Under the pieces are notes generated by a model, which made no database searches, had not been told where the DNA came from, and saw nothing but the letters and a program-made list of their open reading frames with translations. A program made the translations under genes and the position numbers. Below, in pieces: positions 1 to 11,648 of a stretch of 64,000 nt of DNA (its first letter is position 1; each line of letters starts with the position of its first letter). The DNA is from Salvelinus alpinus (Eukaryota > Chordata > Actinopteri > Salmoniformes > Salmonidae). The stretch is taken from the NCBI RefSeq assembly GCF_045679555.1, contig NC_092092.1, positions 11,408,690 through 11,472,689 of the forward strand, in the 5' to 3' direction.

Positions 1-1137
1 TCATTCTTGTGTAAGATCATTGGCAAATCATTTGTAAAAATAGAGAAGAGTAACGGCATAAGGAAACTGCCCTGAAGGACACCACACTGTACATAGCTGA
101 TGTCAGAGAAGCTTCCATTGAAGAACACTCTCTGGGTTCTATTGGATAGATAACTCTCCAAGCATGTGATGGCAGGTGATTTAAAGCCATAGCAAGTTTC
201 TTCAATAACAATGTATGATCAATAACACCAAAGGCTGCACTGAATTCTAACAATACAACTCCAACTATCATCTTGTTATCCATTTATTTTAACCAATCAT
301 CAGTCATCTGAATCAGTGCAGTACTAGTTGAGTATCTTTCTTTATATGTGTGCTGAAAGTCAGTAGTTTACTTGTTCTCTGAAAAATGCCATTGTATTTG
401 GTCAAACACAGTTCTCTCCATCAGTTTACTAAGAACATGCAGCAAACTGATTGGGCGGCTGTTAGAGCCAGCAAAGGGTGCTTTACTATTTTTAGGCAGT
501 GGAATAACTTTAGCTTCCTTCCACGCCTGTCAACACACTCCTTTAGTCTTTGATTATAGATATACTGTAGCAAATAGGGGTGGCAATACAGTCCGCTAAC
601 ATTCTCAATTGTTTCCCATCAAGGTTGTCTATACCTAGTGGCTTATCATTATTGATGGATAACAATAGTTTCCCCACCTCTCCCACACTAACTTCACAAA
701 ATTCAAAACGGAAATCCTTCTTTTATACAAAAATATGATGGTTCACTATTCAATGTTGTCATTTTACTTCTGAGTGTTTCAACTTTTATTAGTGAAATAA
801 CCATTGAAATGAATGGAAATATTGAAAGGTTTTGTTATAAATGACCCATGAACGATGGAGATTAATTGGGTTTTCTGCCCATGATATAATTTAAGATACT
901 CAAAAGTATTTTTCCACTGTGTTTTATGTAATTTATCTTTTGGAATATAATTTATTCTCCTTCCTCTTTTCTCTTTTTTTAAAGTTTAGTCACAACATTT
1001 CTCAATTTACGGTATGTCAACCAATCAGCTGAGCAGCCTGACTTATTTGCCACTTCTTTTGCATAATTTTTTGAACCATAAAATGTTTTAATTCATCATC
1101 AATCCAGAGGGCTCTAACAGTTCTCACAGTTAGTTTC
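1..1137 (-). pseudogene. Non-LTR retrotransposon (LINE) reverse transcriptase relic
   Basis: Read on the minus strand, 283 to 17 gives a diverged RT block, VVLLEFSAAFGVIDHTLLLKK, matching the first catalytic Asp region (usually LDFSAAFD; here the Asp of AFD is Gly). Further upstream in the element (minus strand from about 1120), fragments such as PISLLHVLSK and WLTYRKLRNVVTKL are visible between frameshifts and stops. The element continues across the TTAA-flanked insertion into the endonuclease part at 2602-3430 and ORF1 at 3560-4340. The catalytic YADD box is outside the window to the left. The copy is clearly dead. Confidence 0.7.
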
Positions 1138-1141
1138 TTAA

Positions 1142-2597
1142 AAACTTGTTAGGGCTGCAAGCCCGACACCGGTACACTTATGACAACATCCAGCTCAAGT
1201 GCAGGGCGCGAAATTCAAAATCTATTTTTTTTTAAATATTTAACTTTCACACATTAACAAGTCCAATACAGCATTTGAAAGATAAACATCTTGTGAATCC
1301 AGCCAACATGTCCGATTTTTTTAATGTATTACAGCAAAAACACCACGTATATTTATGTTAGCTCACCACCAAATACAAAAGAGTACAGACATTTTTCACA
1401 GCACCGGTAGCATGCAGGTAGCATGCACAAAGCCAACCTAACTAACCTAGAACTAACCTAAATAACCTAGGAAAAACTACCTCAGATGACAGTCCTATAA
1501 CATGTTACACAATAAATCTATGTTTTGTTCGAAAAATGTGCATATTTGAGCTATAAATCAGTTTTACATTACTGCTACCATCATAGCTACAGTCAGAAAT
1601 CGCACGGGAGTAGCCAGAGTAAATACAGACACCAACGTCAACTACCTAATTACTCATCATAAAACATTTCAGAAAAATATATGGTGGATAGCTAATGAAA
1701 GACAAAGATCTTGTGAATACAGCCAATATTTCCGATTTTTGAAGTGTTTTACAGCGAAAACACAATATATCGTTATATTAGCTTACTACAATAGCTAACA
1801 CACAGCAGCATCTATTCAAGACAAACGGTAGCGATAGCACAGTTCGACAGATATATGAAATCGCATCCCAAATTGGGTCCTTATCTTTGTTGATCTTCCA
1901 TCAGAATGTTGTACAAGGTGTCCTTTCTTCAGAACCGTCTTTGTTTGGATCCAGAACGAACTATTTCCCTCTTGAATTAGCAAGCACACTGGCCGTGCGG
2001 CGCTAACCTCTCCTTGAACAAATTCCTCCAAAGCATCACGTCTAAAGTCCCGAATAAATTTCAATAATATAATTAAACTATATTGAAAAAACATACTTTA
2101 GGATGATATTGTGACATGTATCAAATAAAATCGAAGCCGGAGATCATATTCACCTATAACGACGGTTTTCCAGGAGGCGACTCCAGGTCCAACTTCGCGC
2201 CTTCCAAAAAAAAATAATGGCGCATCCCTCACTCCAAGAGGTTGTATTCAATCCCAGAACGAGATAATCAAGTCATTTCTGCTCTCACTTCCGCATGACA
2301 CCCAGGGGAAGGTGTATGACGTGTTTCTACAGTCCTAAGTGACATGCCCTTTTATAGACAAGCTCTTGAAGAGAGACATCGCTTTTGGAAATCTCACTTC
2401 CGGATAGGAAATGGGCTGTAAAAAGAGTTATGTTTCACTTAGAGAAATAATTCAAACGGTTTTAGAAACTAGAGAGTGTTTCCTATCCAATAGTAATAAT
2501 AATATGCATATTGTACGAGCAAGAATTGAGTACGAGGCCGTTTGAAAATGGGCACCTCTTTCCAGTTATTCAATACGCCCCCTGCAGCCATAACAGG
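1142..2597. mobile_element. Non-autonomous TTAA-flanked DNA transposon (piggyBac-like), 1456 bp
   Basis: The element is bounded by TTAA on both sides (1138-1141 and 2598-2601), the target duplication of piggyBac-type transposons. Its ends are imperfect inverted repeats: CTTGTTAGGGCTGCA on the left against CCTGTTATGGCTGCA read inward from the right. It interrupts the minus-strand LINE exactly between its RT and endonuclease parts, which independently proves insertion. Inside are two diverged copies of a motif, 'aagataaacatcttgtgaat' at about 1280 and 'aagacaaagatcttgtgaat' at about 1700. No long frame is present (largest 92 codons), so it depends on a transposase supplied elsewhere. Confidence 0.75.
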
Positions 2598-2601
2598 TTA
2601 A

Positions 2602-3430
2602 AGCTGCACACTTGCCAACACCTGGCATGAATCATTTTACAAATACTTCTAGTGCTGCATCTGAATTCACTTCCTCGTGCCCATCAGACCAACATACATG
2701 TACATTTTTTACATCTTCAACAAGAGTCCTGATCTCTCTTTATTTTAGGCCCAACCTTTGACACTTTGGCTTTCCTTATTATTGCCACAATGTTATGGTC
2801 ACTACATCCAATGAGAACTGAAATTGCTTTGCAAAGCTCTGCAGCATTATTGAAGATATGATCAATACAAGTGGATGTCTTAAGGTGAATGCACCAATTT
2901 GTAAGTCGCTCTGGATAAGAGCGTCTGCTAAATGACTTAAATGTAAATGTAAATGTCACAGATCCAACACCATTGCTATGCACTCTAGTTGGATGAGTGA
3001 TAACCTGGGTCATATTACAGGCATTAGTCACAGTTAGAAGCTTCCTCTTGAGAGGACAGATAGTTGCTAACCAGTCAATGTTCAGGTCACCAGAAAATAG
3101 ACCTCTTTTAACATCACACACACACAATCAAGCATTGCACACATATTATCCATATACTGACTCTTAGCACTTGGTGGCCTACAGCAGTCCCCAAAAACAA
3201 GACACTTTAGATGAGGCAGGTGAACTTGCAACCACAAGATCCTCTCTAAGCTTTGCAGGAATATGGCTCTGAACATATACAGCAACACCTCCCCATAGGC
3301 ATTCCTGTCTTTTCTGTAGATGTTATAACCTTGTATTGCTACTGCTGTATCAAAGGAATTATCTAAGTGAGTTTCAGAGTTGGACAGTATATGAATGTAA
3401 TGCAAGTTATTGATTTCATTAACCATATTA
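2602..3430 (-). pseudogene. LINE AP-type endonuclease relic
   Basis: Minus-strand frames show the endonuclease motifs in order: SETHLDNSFDTAV with QGYNIYRKDRN (about 3370-3280), GDLNIDWLATICPLKRK (about 3085), TSTCIDHIFNNAAELC (about 2880-2840) and the catalytic SDHN of IGCSDHNIVAIIRK (about 2800). The DLN and SDH boxes are those of APE-type nucleases that nick the target for retrotransposition. Frameshifts separate the first block from the second. A 77-bp L2 tail (2880-2956) is inserted between VGSV and TSTCIDH. This is the same element as the RT relic at 1-1137. Confidence 0.75.
2880..2956 (+). mobile_element. Tail-only L2 LINE insertion, 77 bp
   Basis: The sequence from 'taaggtgaatgcaccaattt' through the GCTCTGGATAAGAGCGTCTG hairpin to the (AAATGT)n end is the same 3' tail as the longer L2 copies ending at 47634 and 53766. 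It lies in the opposite orientation to the host LINE and adds about 25 codons inside its endonuclease frame. It is an extreme 5' truncation. Confidence 0.8.
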
Positions 3431-3559
3431 ACCTTGCTTAGACCTTTCCTGGGTAGCTTATCAGAGAAAAAAATAATAGAGAGAAACGTAAATGAATACG
3501 TAAAATAATAGGTAAAATTAAAATTAAAACATTGTTTAGCTAATAGTCAGTCAATCAGG

Positions 3560-4690
3560 CACTTGTGTCAGTTGGTGTATGTGTGTGATGTTGGGCCGAA
3601 GCTACTGACATGGAAGCTTGGTTCTCTCACTCCTCCCAGGCTTTTGGGAGGGAGAGTGGACAATGAGCTTTTCGTAGAGGATCTAGGCAATGTCCCCACA
3701 CTCTCTGGCAACTTTCATAGCTGGGATAAGTTATTTCCGCCTCTGGCGCACAGCTTCAGAGAAGTCCTTGTTGAGGTAGATGCTGGTTCCTCAAGTTCTT
3801 GGCTCTCTCTAGAACAGCCATCTTATCCTTGAACCTTAGGAACTTCACCATTGGCCTGGGTCTGTCACCTGGGCTGCTTACAGGTTTTCCAGACCTGTCG
3901 GCATGCTCCACCTCAATCTTCCTATGATCCATCTGCAGCTTTAAGACTCTGGTATGCCATCCACAACAATGTTATTCCTCCTGGATTGTCCGTATAGAAA
4001 GTCTGTTTTCCCAGTCATCCGTAATAATGAGTCACAGGCAGTGCTGATGTCATCTCGCACGGACTTGCAGTTTATTATCATCTTGCTGCAAGTCTCTTTC
4101 AGGACATCCACCTCTCCCTGGGAGAACTACAAACTGTTCCTAAGGTCTTGGACCTCTCTGGTCATATCGTCCATTCTTTTGTTAGTTGTGTCGATCAGTA
4201 TTTGGACAAAGCTCTTGAAGCTATTTTCCTGTTGCTGTAACAATTGCTTGTAGACATATTTTTTTATCATTTAAAAGGTCACGCACCTGTGATAGCCAAA
4301 CACTGTCCTCTCCATTACTCCAACCTTCTTTAACTTTGGGTGGCATGATTATAGTAACGTAAGCTAAAGCTGGTACGCCACGCAATTTCAGCCAGCACAG
4401 CTCGCAGGGCCGATGGAAACAGCAACAGCAGGGATTTAAACAGCCACAAGCCTGGCACTACCCACGGTCCCAGCCACAAGGGCTAAGTGCATTGCGGGCT
4501 GTGTTCAAACTGTCAAGGAACCTGGCTAGCTTGATAGCTAGCAGCTAAGCTAGCTGCTTTGCCAAGCAGCATCTCTTCAGACTTTACGGTTTGGCAGTGT
4601 TTGGGGTTTGGACAGATAGTAGCGTTCCCAGCAACTGAGGCTAACCACGTCGCTGGATCCAAATTAAACAGGTAGGCCAATAAACAAAAA
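3560..4690 (-). pseudogene. LINE ORF1-like (RNA-binding) relic and 5' region
   Basis: Minus-strand translation around 3920-3790 gives fragments such as RPRPMVKFLRFKDK followed by an ERAKNLR-like segment. This is the pattern of L1-type ORF1 proteins (the 'RPRP..VKF.RF.DKE..L..AR' block of the RRM/C-terminal domain). It lies upstream of the endonuclease relic in the expected ORF1-ORF2 order. Stops and frameshifts break it. The stretch 4340-4690 is probably the element's 5' untranslated region; it holds clustered GCTAGC-type words and no frame. Confidence 0.45.
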
Positions 4691-5668
4691 GGTCAACTAG
4701 GTTTCAGAACCATGGAGAGCAACATCTAGGCTGACTAAGTATAAGGCATGCCATTGGAAGCCCTAATAGTTTTCTACTAGCAAAACCACAAAAATGATAA
4801 ATGCCTATAATGCTATTGATATCGAAGTCCAATTACCTCAGAAGTCATTGATCGAGGTAGATTGCTGTGCTCCATTTTCCATTAATTAATTGCGCATCAA
4901 TTACTTCTTCAGAGGGGAAAAGATCAACACATTCCTGGGAACAAGTCTAACAACTAACCAAGATAAGTAAAAAAAGATTGATTCCTTTGTGAACTGCACA
5001 GCATAGCCCTGAGATTGTTACATTATGAATGAACCACAATAGGATGAAGTTGCCCCTATACAACCCCTTATATTCTGATCTTAGGTCAGTTCTATGTTTC
5101 CCCTCTGAGTTAAGATTTGAGGGAGGGTAGACTGATACTAGATCTGCGCCAACACAGAAAACAGAACAAAGAAACGTCTAACAAGACTAGCAGAAACCTG
5201 CTCTATCAATTCTCCTGGGCAACGCTTCACATGTAATTATACAGCCAGCTTAGATGAGGACCTATGCAATTACAATTGTCTGCCGAATCAATTTCAATTC
5301 TGCTCAGCCTAACTGATGCACTTTCATCTCTTTTACTAACGGATTCTGCCTTGAGATGCACAGGTTTGCCATTATTGATCCTCATTCGGGGTTGTATAGT
5401 ATCTTGCCTGCATTGAGTGAAACAGGTTTTCAGTCTCATGCTTCCATTGAGCCCATGCAGACGTTTTACACAGACTGTCAATCTGCATTGAACCTGTTTT
5501 ACGAGCGAGCCAAACTGGTTGACATCGCTTGACTTAATTTTGTTCTTGTCAACTGAATATGAAAGATATTAGTATTCCATTGAGGCGTGTGGCAGTTTGC
5601 AACCCTGTGTTTAATGGAATATTTGTTTGACTGAAATTGGAAGTAAATATGAAATGTGGATTAAGCAG
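4691..5668. other. No gene recognised
   Basis: Unique-looking AT-rich sequence without a recognisable frame or repeat boundary. Only short chance frames are present. Confidence 0.4.
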
Positions 5669-5860
5669 GGGCGCAACTTTCACTGGGGACATGTCCTCCC
5701 ACATTCTGAAATAGCATTTTTGTCACTCCCAGTTTTATCATTGGAAGTGATACAAAACAAGGCACCTTTTGGACCATGCGGACGCCTCCAAGTGGTCGGG
5801 TAGGCTGTTTATGTCCCCCTGCTTCTAAAACCAAAGTTGTGCCCCTTCGATTAAGTACAA
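5669..5860. repeat. Interspersed repeat of MITE type
   Basis: The left part (GCAGGGGCGCAACTTTCACT) and the right part (CTAAAACCAAAGTTGTGCCC) form an imperfect inverted repeat containing CAACTTT/AAAGTTG. The sequence resembles a common salmonid dispersed repeat. No target duplication could be fixed. Confidence 0.45.
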
Positions 5861-6131
5861 GTAAACAAATACAGAATCTTAAAATTCCTATTTTTTTCTC
5901 CATTTGCAGACATCTCAGCACCTAAGCTGCATGTATTATTAAAGTAGAAAGTTAGGGAGTGGTCAAAAAAGTAACACAGCTTCAACAGGGAAGGTGCTTT
6001 ATCTTTGACAGCACTATGACAACTATTTAATGTTCAGGCATAATTAAGTTTATATATTGCCTAAAGCTAAACATATAGTGCAGAGTACATACAGACATCT
6101 GCCCTCAGGGTATGTTGACACAGGTATGTCA

Positions 6132-6406
6132 TACAGATGTAGGATCTTAATTTGAGCCAGTGTGCTACAGCAGGAAAATAATCCTGCAACAGGAAATGTG
6201 AATTATTATGTGGATTATAATTAATAAACATTTTTGTAGGGGTTGATACATTTTTCAGAAGGGAAAATCAACTCTGAAGTTTCAAAGTGGAAATTACAAA
6301 CTTCAGAAGCTTTTTATACCTCAAATACGCTGCAATTTCTAAATGTCCTGCATTGCAGGAAAGTTCTCCTGCAACAGGGTGATCAAATTAAGATCTTACA
6401 TCTGTA
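6132..6406. mobile_element. MITE with about 25-bp terminal inverted repeats, 275 bp
   Basis: The left end reads TACAGATGTAGGATCTTAAT and the right end, reversed, TACAGATGTAAGATCTTAAT, so the TIRs match over 20 bases with one difference and continue as TTGA. Inner hairpins ('cctgcaacagg', 'ttgcaggaaagttctcctgcaac') add secondary structure. It has no coding capacity. Confidence 0.8.
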
Positions 6407-6814
6407 TGGACACCCAAATGAACCCGTTCCAGTATCAGTAGCCTAGTGATCATTGTGTGATTAAATTATTTTGTGCGATTACTTTTGATACAGTAGGTCA
6501 AAGCAGTCATGAAGACACTTTTGTACAGTATTTAGTAGAACAGTTTGTTGACAGTTAGTTGAACCATCTATAGGGGACTAACAAAATAAAGTGTGAATCC
6601 CATTGAACAAGGATATTTCAAACAGGAAAAACAGAGATGAACAGGTGAGAGTTGAGAAACAAACTATTTCAAAGAACCATTTTGTCAGCATGAGGTAGTA
6701 GGGGTGAGCTTGTTGTAGCAGTGATCCCCAGCTTGATAGAAACAGAAAGAAAAACTGAAAAACTGTGTCTCTGAAGAGCAACAATAACAACTTGGACTGG
6801 CCCACTCTGCAAAA

Positions 6815-7072
6815 AATGGTTGAATCAATGTTGTTTCCAAGTTATATATTTTTTTATATTTGATGACGTTGAATCAACGTGGAAAACTCATTGGATTTGC
6901 AAAATGTCATCAATGTAACGGAATTTCATATTTTTTTCATCCAACTTTGAACCTAAATCCAATGACATTTTGAAATGTTTTGTTGATTTCATGTTGAATT
7001 CACATTAGTTGACGCAAACAAATGTAAATCAAAAATATATGTTGAAATGACATCTGTGCCCAAAGGGGTTTC
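6815..7072. mobile_element. Palindromic MITE (TTGAATCAA type)
   Basis: The left part has GGTTGAATCAATGTTGTTTC and a second TTGAATCAACGTGGAAA. The right part has 'gttgatttcatgttgaattc' and 'gttgaaatgacatctgtgcc', giving an overall inverted-repeat layout typical of a frequent salmonid MITE. A related fragment is at about 26225-26330. Edges are approximate. Confidence 0.5.
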
Positions 7073-7169
7073 TAGAAGTGGCTATAGGTTTCAGGCACTA
7101 AAATATTTATTGTTCACTTCAGGTAAAATGGCAATGAAGACTTGTTATAACTCGTAATTGGTTATCTTT

Positions 7170-8285
7170 CTCATCACAGAATTACAGTATGTAGGGTAGA
7201 CCAAACCTTTTTGGCCCACGACCACATTTTGATATCTGAAAATGGAAAGAAATTATCTAATTTACAACCGATGCTTTCTTTTTATTTAGGACTATGGCAT
7301 TCAATTGAAAAACATTCTAAAAGTATTTAAGATTGTCTCAACTCATCATCACATGCTTTTAATGTGGGCCTATGACAGTCAATTGCAAATTAGTCTGACA
7401 ATGTATATTATTTAACCACCACTAATGAGATTGGTGTGCTTGATGTATGTCGCATCGGACCTTCTCAAAGTCAGGGGGCGTGGATGACAGTGCGCACCTC
7501 ATCTCTGCTGTCATATCCAACCTGGATCGAAATGTGGATTTAATGCAGACAAGAGCACTGAATCCAGCTTCACACAGATATGAGCTGACAAAGGGTATCA
7601 TGGGAACTTTGAAAAATACGAGGTCAAATCATGATGTCAATAATCTTCAGGTCGGAAAGTCAGAGCTCTAGAAATAGGCCAGAGTTCCCAAGTTGGAATT
7701 TCAAGTTGACCGTTCAAAACGATTTTTCCCAGTCGGAGCTCGTTTTTTCCCGAGTTCAGTTGTCTTGAATGCACTGAAGTAGGTAGTTGGAGTTTCCATT
7801 TGTTTTGAACGCGGCAGTAATGCTCAGAGGCAGGTGGCAGGGTATTCCCTTTGAGTCAGGAACCAAAACTTCTCCGTAGTGACCCGTGAGTGTATTTGGT
7901 CACATGACAGCTCGATCAGCTGTTCGATTTTACTTACCGTCATGTCAACTGAGCCAGGATCACAGTCAAATGGATTGGGAAGTAGGTACCAAAGTACTCT
8001 TCCAAGCGTTGGAGGTGAGCAGTCATCACTCGTGTGGGACACTTACTGATGCTGTTTCAGGCGTGCGTTCAATGGATGTGGTTTGATGTAGTATACAATC
8101 GAAGTTACCTGCTACAGTATATCTCTGAGTTCTGTGCTCAGCTCTTTTGCTGCCAGTTGCTCTCAGTGTATCATACAATGCCTCCATATTGCAGAGGGAG
8201 ACACATTCAGAACTAGAGCGCAGAGGCCTGCCCGCCGTACCGCCATAGATGGAGCCCCATCTGTGCAAAATCCCACCATTCTTAC
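7170..8285 (-). pseudogene. hAT-superfamily transposase relic (ZBED5/SCAND3-like)
   Basis: On the minus strand, 8280-8030 encodes CTDGAPSMAVRRAGLCALVL, then LAAKELSTELRDILQ and HPLNARL, the central part of ZBED-type hAT transposases around the second catalytic Asp (CTDGA). At 7615-7447 the C-terminal dimerisation block follows: SSYLCEAGFSALVCIKS, RSRLDMTAEMRCALSSTPPD and a final QAHQ. Between them lies a MITE (about 7620-7820) and diverged sequence with stops. The relic abuts a Tc1 3' end at 8281. It is clearly inactive. It is a different copy from the hAT relic at 35490-37012. Confidence 0.75.
7620..7820. mobile_element. MITE inside the hAT relic
   Basis: The sequence 'ggtcggaaagtcagagctct' through CCCAGTCGGAGCTCGTTTTT to 'tttgaacgcggcag' matches a common salmonid MITE by recognition. 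It separates the two coding blocks of the hAT relic. Ends were not resolved to the base. Confidence 0.5.
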
Positions 8286-8498
8286 TGGTTGGTAGGTGAT
8301 CAAATACTTAAGTCATGCAATAAAATGCAAATTAATCACTTAAAAATCATACATTGTGATTTTCTGGATTTTTGTTTTAGATTCCGTCTCTCAAAGTTGA
8401 AGTGTACCTATGATAAAAATTACAGACCTCTACATGCTTTGTAAGTAGGAAAACCTGCAAAATCGGCAGTGTATCAAATACTTGTTCTCCCCATTGTG
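8281..8498 (+). mobile_element. Tc1-like transposon 3' end fragment
   Basis: The stretch begins 'ttggtaggtgatcaaatact' and ends with the terminal repeat 'tatcaaatacttgttctccc'. The paired 'atcaaatactt' words and the internal 'cattgtgattttctggattt' are typical of the 3' end of a salmonid Tc1 family. No transposase remains. Confidence 0.65.
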
Positions 8499-9160
8499 CG
8501 TGTCACATACACTGAACATTTAGTAACATTGAAAAGATATGTCTTGTCCAACAGCCTAATGAAAGGTGTCCGTTTCCTTTTTCTCCAGTGCTCTCAACAT
8601 GTCATCGTAGTATGTCACACAGTGTCAAGTTTCTTATCGTTCAAAGAAAAAGATAAACACTAGCTTTTTTACATTTATAGAGGAATTTCAAAAGAGCATT
8701 CAATTAATAACAAATATGTATTTTTAATTAGGGCTAATATTTAATTTTGATTCACAGGGCTCATCAAATTTCAAAGTCAATATTTAATCAATTATTTTCA
8801 CTGAATCTGTCACAAAACTTTGCCTTTTATTCTAACTGGAATAATGTTGTAACTTACACAGAGACAGAAGCACGATACAGCCTTCCACACCATCACTGGA
8901 ATTAATATGAAATGACAAATTACTTTTGTACGTTGATTGTGCAGCTCCGTGGTACTGATTGTCCCTTATATCTCTCTTACTGCTATAAAATCTTTCTCAC
9001 ATGGAGAACACTGCGTGTCCAATTTTTATCACATTATATAACATTTCTGTAAACAATAAGCTAATTTAGACAAAACAAATATTTCAAATAAAAGATTTTG
9101 GGAAATTACTTTGGTAACCTATTTGGCATTGAAAAAAACAACATTTGGGTCTATGGCATA
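8499..9160. other. No gene recognised
   Basis: AT-rich sequence without a supported frame or a repeat I can name. Confidence 0.4.
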
Positions 9161-9165
9161 GGGGG

Positions 9166-9280
9166 CACAGGAGCACAGGGGCACAGGGGCACAGGAGCAC
9201 AGGAGCACAGGGGCACAGGGGCACAGGGGCACAGGGGCACAGGAGCACAGGGGCACAGGGGCACAGGGGCACAGGGGCAC
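9166..9280. repeat. 8-bp minisatellite, unit CACAGGRG, 14 copies
   Basis: Fourteen consecutive units of CACAGGGG or CACAGGAG run from 9166 to 9277, followed by a partial CAC. Because 8 is not a multiple of 3 and no unit contains a stop, all frames stay open on both strands. This creates several overlapping spurious frames (repeating GHRGTGAQ or APVPLCPC). They should not be called genes. Confidence 0.95.
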
Positions 9281-9559
9281 ATGCCCCCTCAGATTTGTCA
9301 TGTTTAATTAAAAAAACGAAACTGTTTGGACGATACAGACAGCTCAAGAGGTATGCTTAGAAATGCAGAAAATAGAAAAAATATAGATATATAATATATA
9401 TAATATTATATAGGCATAATGATTATGGCTTTAGATTGCAGGAAAAAGCTGTTTTTTGTGTTTCAACTAGCAGCTGGTTCCTGCTGCCACCACACCCACA
9501 GGTCAAGACAGCAGTAAGCCTGCTGCAAGAGAGAAATTACAACTTCTTAAACTAGGAAA

Positions 9560-9797
9560 AGGGGATACCTAGTCAGTTGCAAGACTGAATGCTTTCAACC
9601 GAAATGTTTCTTACGCATTTAACCCAACCCCTCTGAATCAGAGAGGTGCGGGGGGCTGCCTTAATCAACAGGGAGGTTAATTGCCTTGCTCAAAGGCAGA
9701 ATAGCAGATTTTTTCACCTTCCCGGCTCAGGGATTCAAAGTAGCAACCTCTCGGTTAGTGGCCCAACACACTTAACCACTAGGCTACCTGCCCCTCT
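9560..9797 (-). mobile_element. tRNA-derived SINE (HpaI-like)
   Basis: Read on the minus strand, the head is GGCAGGTAGCCTAGTGGTTA (Pol III A-box region), followed by a B-box-like 'ggttgctactttgaatccct', then a body containing 'gaggtgcggggggctgcc' read from the other strand. The order and words match salmonid HpaI-type SINEs. It is not a tRNA gene: the cloverleaf is not maintained. Confidence 0.7.
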
Positions 9798-10280
9798 AGT
9801 CTCCTCACCTTCCTCTTACACTTTGTGATTAGACATTTTGTAATAGATGGAAGATGGTCATCAGCACCTCAAAAAGTGAACATCCAGGTAATACACAATT
9901 GTATAGGAGGTTATATTAGAATAGCACACTCTGTAATATGATCTAACAGATACTGTAGGGCCTACTGAGTTATGATACGAATCAGAGACTAAATTGCCTG
10001 TCATGCAGTAACATACCATGGTAGCATTTCCCTACAGTGTCTAATTTACAAAATTCAATTGATATGCAATAGCAGTGGACATTGTGGGCTAATTAGCATT
10101 TTTTCCGTTTGATATTGTTGTGGCAGACCAGGAGTCAGACTGGCACAATGGATTGGCAAGTCTCTCTCAAAGGTAGCATACTGCTGAAGTAAAAACATGT
10201 TTGTGACACAGTTGGTGAGAATAAATAATGACTGAGGTCAGACTGAGGTGAAAATGAACTAACTTTCTCTTTTGAATGCA
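9798..10280. other. No gene recognised
   Basis: No supported frame or repeat. Confidence 0.4.
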
Positions 10281-10281
10281 G

Positions 10282-10462
10282 GTTGCCTAGCGGTTAAGGG
10301 CGTTGTGCCAGTAACTGAAAGGTCACTGGTTCGAATCCCTGATGCAACTTGGTGAATCTGTTGTTGTGCCCTTGAGCAAGGCACTTAACCCTAATTGCTC
10401 CTGTCTGTCGCTCTGGATAAGAGTGTCTGCTAAATGACTAAAACGTCAAATGTAATGTAACA
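10282..10462 (+). mobile_element. tRNA-derived SINE with L2-type tail
   Basis: The head is GGTTGCCTAGCGGTTAAGGG with a good B box (GGTTCGAATCCC). The body contains 'cttgagcaaggcacttaacc' and the 3' tail is CGCTCTGGATAAGAGTGTCTGCTAAATGAC. The tail is shared with the L2 LINEs of this window, consistent with mobilisation by L2 reverse transcriptase. Confidence 0.75.
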
Positions 10463-11643
10463 CGTCGTGTCACTGCATACTTAAAGCCCAGAGAATTCTG
10501 AAATATATTCCATGGTTATGAAGTTGGCAGCTATATCATAGTCTTCGAGCTAAATTCCTATCTTGGGTTGGATTAAATACGAAGACTTTGCAAACACAGT
10601 TTTAATTTGACTTAAAGCTTTGAGGGATAACTACCATGAGAATTGTTTAATCAGCTTAGACGCTTGTTTCACAATGTAGATCAGTATTCATGAGCCAAAG
10701 TGAAGGTGTACCAAATAATTTAGTTTATGTCCCTATGGAAAGAAAAATAATTATCACACTTTAATCTGTGAGGACGAAATATACCAATGCATAATGCTTT
10801 GTGTGAAGCTGAGGGATAAACTCAACAAAGTTTGTTTGTGTTACTCAGAGTAAAGAAGCACTTGAGAAGAAAAGTCAATTACAACATTTGAGGCTGTTGT
10901 TTGATTTTAATTTGATTTTTAAATCATTGAATCCAATGAGTGTGGTGTTTCCTAATCCATCAAACAAAGGATGAAAGATCAGTGATATTTTGCCTACAAA
11001 TCTGTAGAATATGTTACAGGAGCAGAGCACTGAGTTCAAAGCTTTCCCTTGCTGATGTATATGAATGCTCCTAGCGGAGAGGTTGTGAATTTCAGATGTA
11101 TCTATACAGTGACCTACAGCGTTGTATGTTCTTATCAAGACAAGACCTCTCTCAGTTTTTGAATACCAATCATGTCAGACTACTTAACTACGCATGCTTG
11201 TCAAAGGCAAAAGTCTTGTAGACATCTCCTCTCCCCATGCTACATCCAAGAGAAATGTAAATATTACCACAGTGGGGGGAAGGAGTGGATGTGACTCCCC
11301 GAGAGACAGAATCCACACGAGATGTTCCTGTAATATCCACATGGCCTAGCGTCTCTGCTTCAGGATATAAAAGGGTTTGTATTCTCTGCTTGAATAGAAA
11401 ATGAAGAGCATTCCCCACTGTCACAGGTCATAGTGTTAGGTAGAAGCTCCGGCAGGGTAAAGGTAACAATTTGTGTAACAGATGAAAAGGTTTGTTAACT
11501 TTCTCTCTGTCTGATGACTGTAGAGATGGTCTTTGTCTCTATTTGTGACTGACTTCAGATTTCTTTTAAATGTTTACTTAGGCTGACGCAGATACAAATC
11601 GACAAATTAATGAATAATTCTATTTTTCTTTTAAGGCATTACA
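10463..11643. other. No gene recognised
   Basis: About 1.2 kb without a supported gene or a named repeat. Short frames of 78-87 codons show no family features. Confidence 0.4.
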
Positions 11644-11648
11644 GATGA

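Noticed and set aside
9084-9360. Four overlapping 60-87-codon frames on both strands
   Set aside because: All arise from the CACAGGRG minisatellite.
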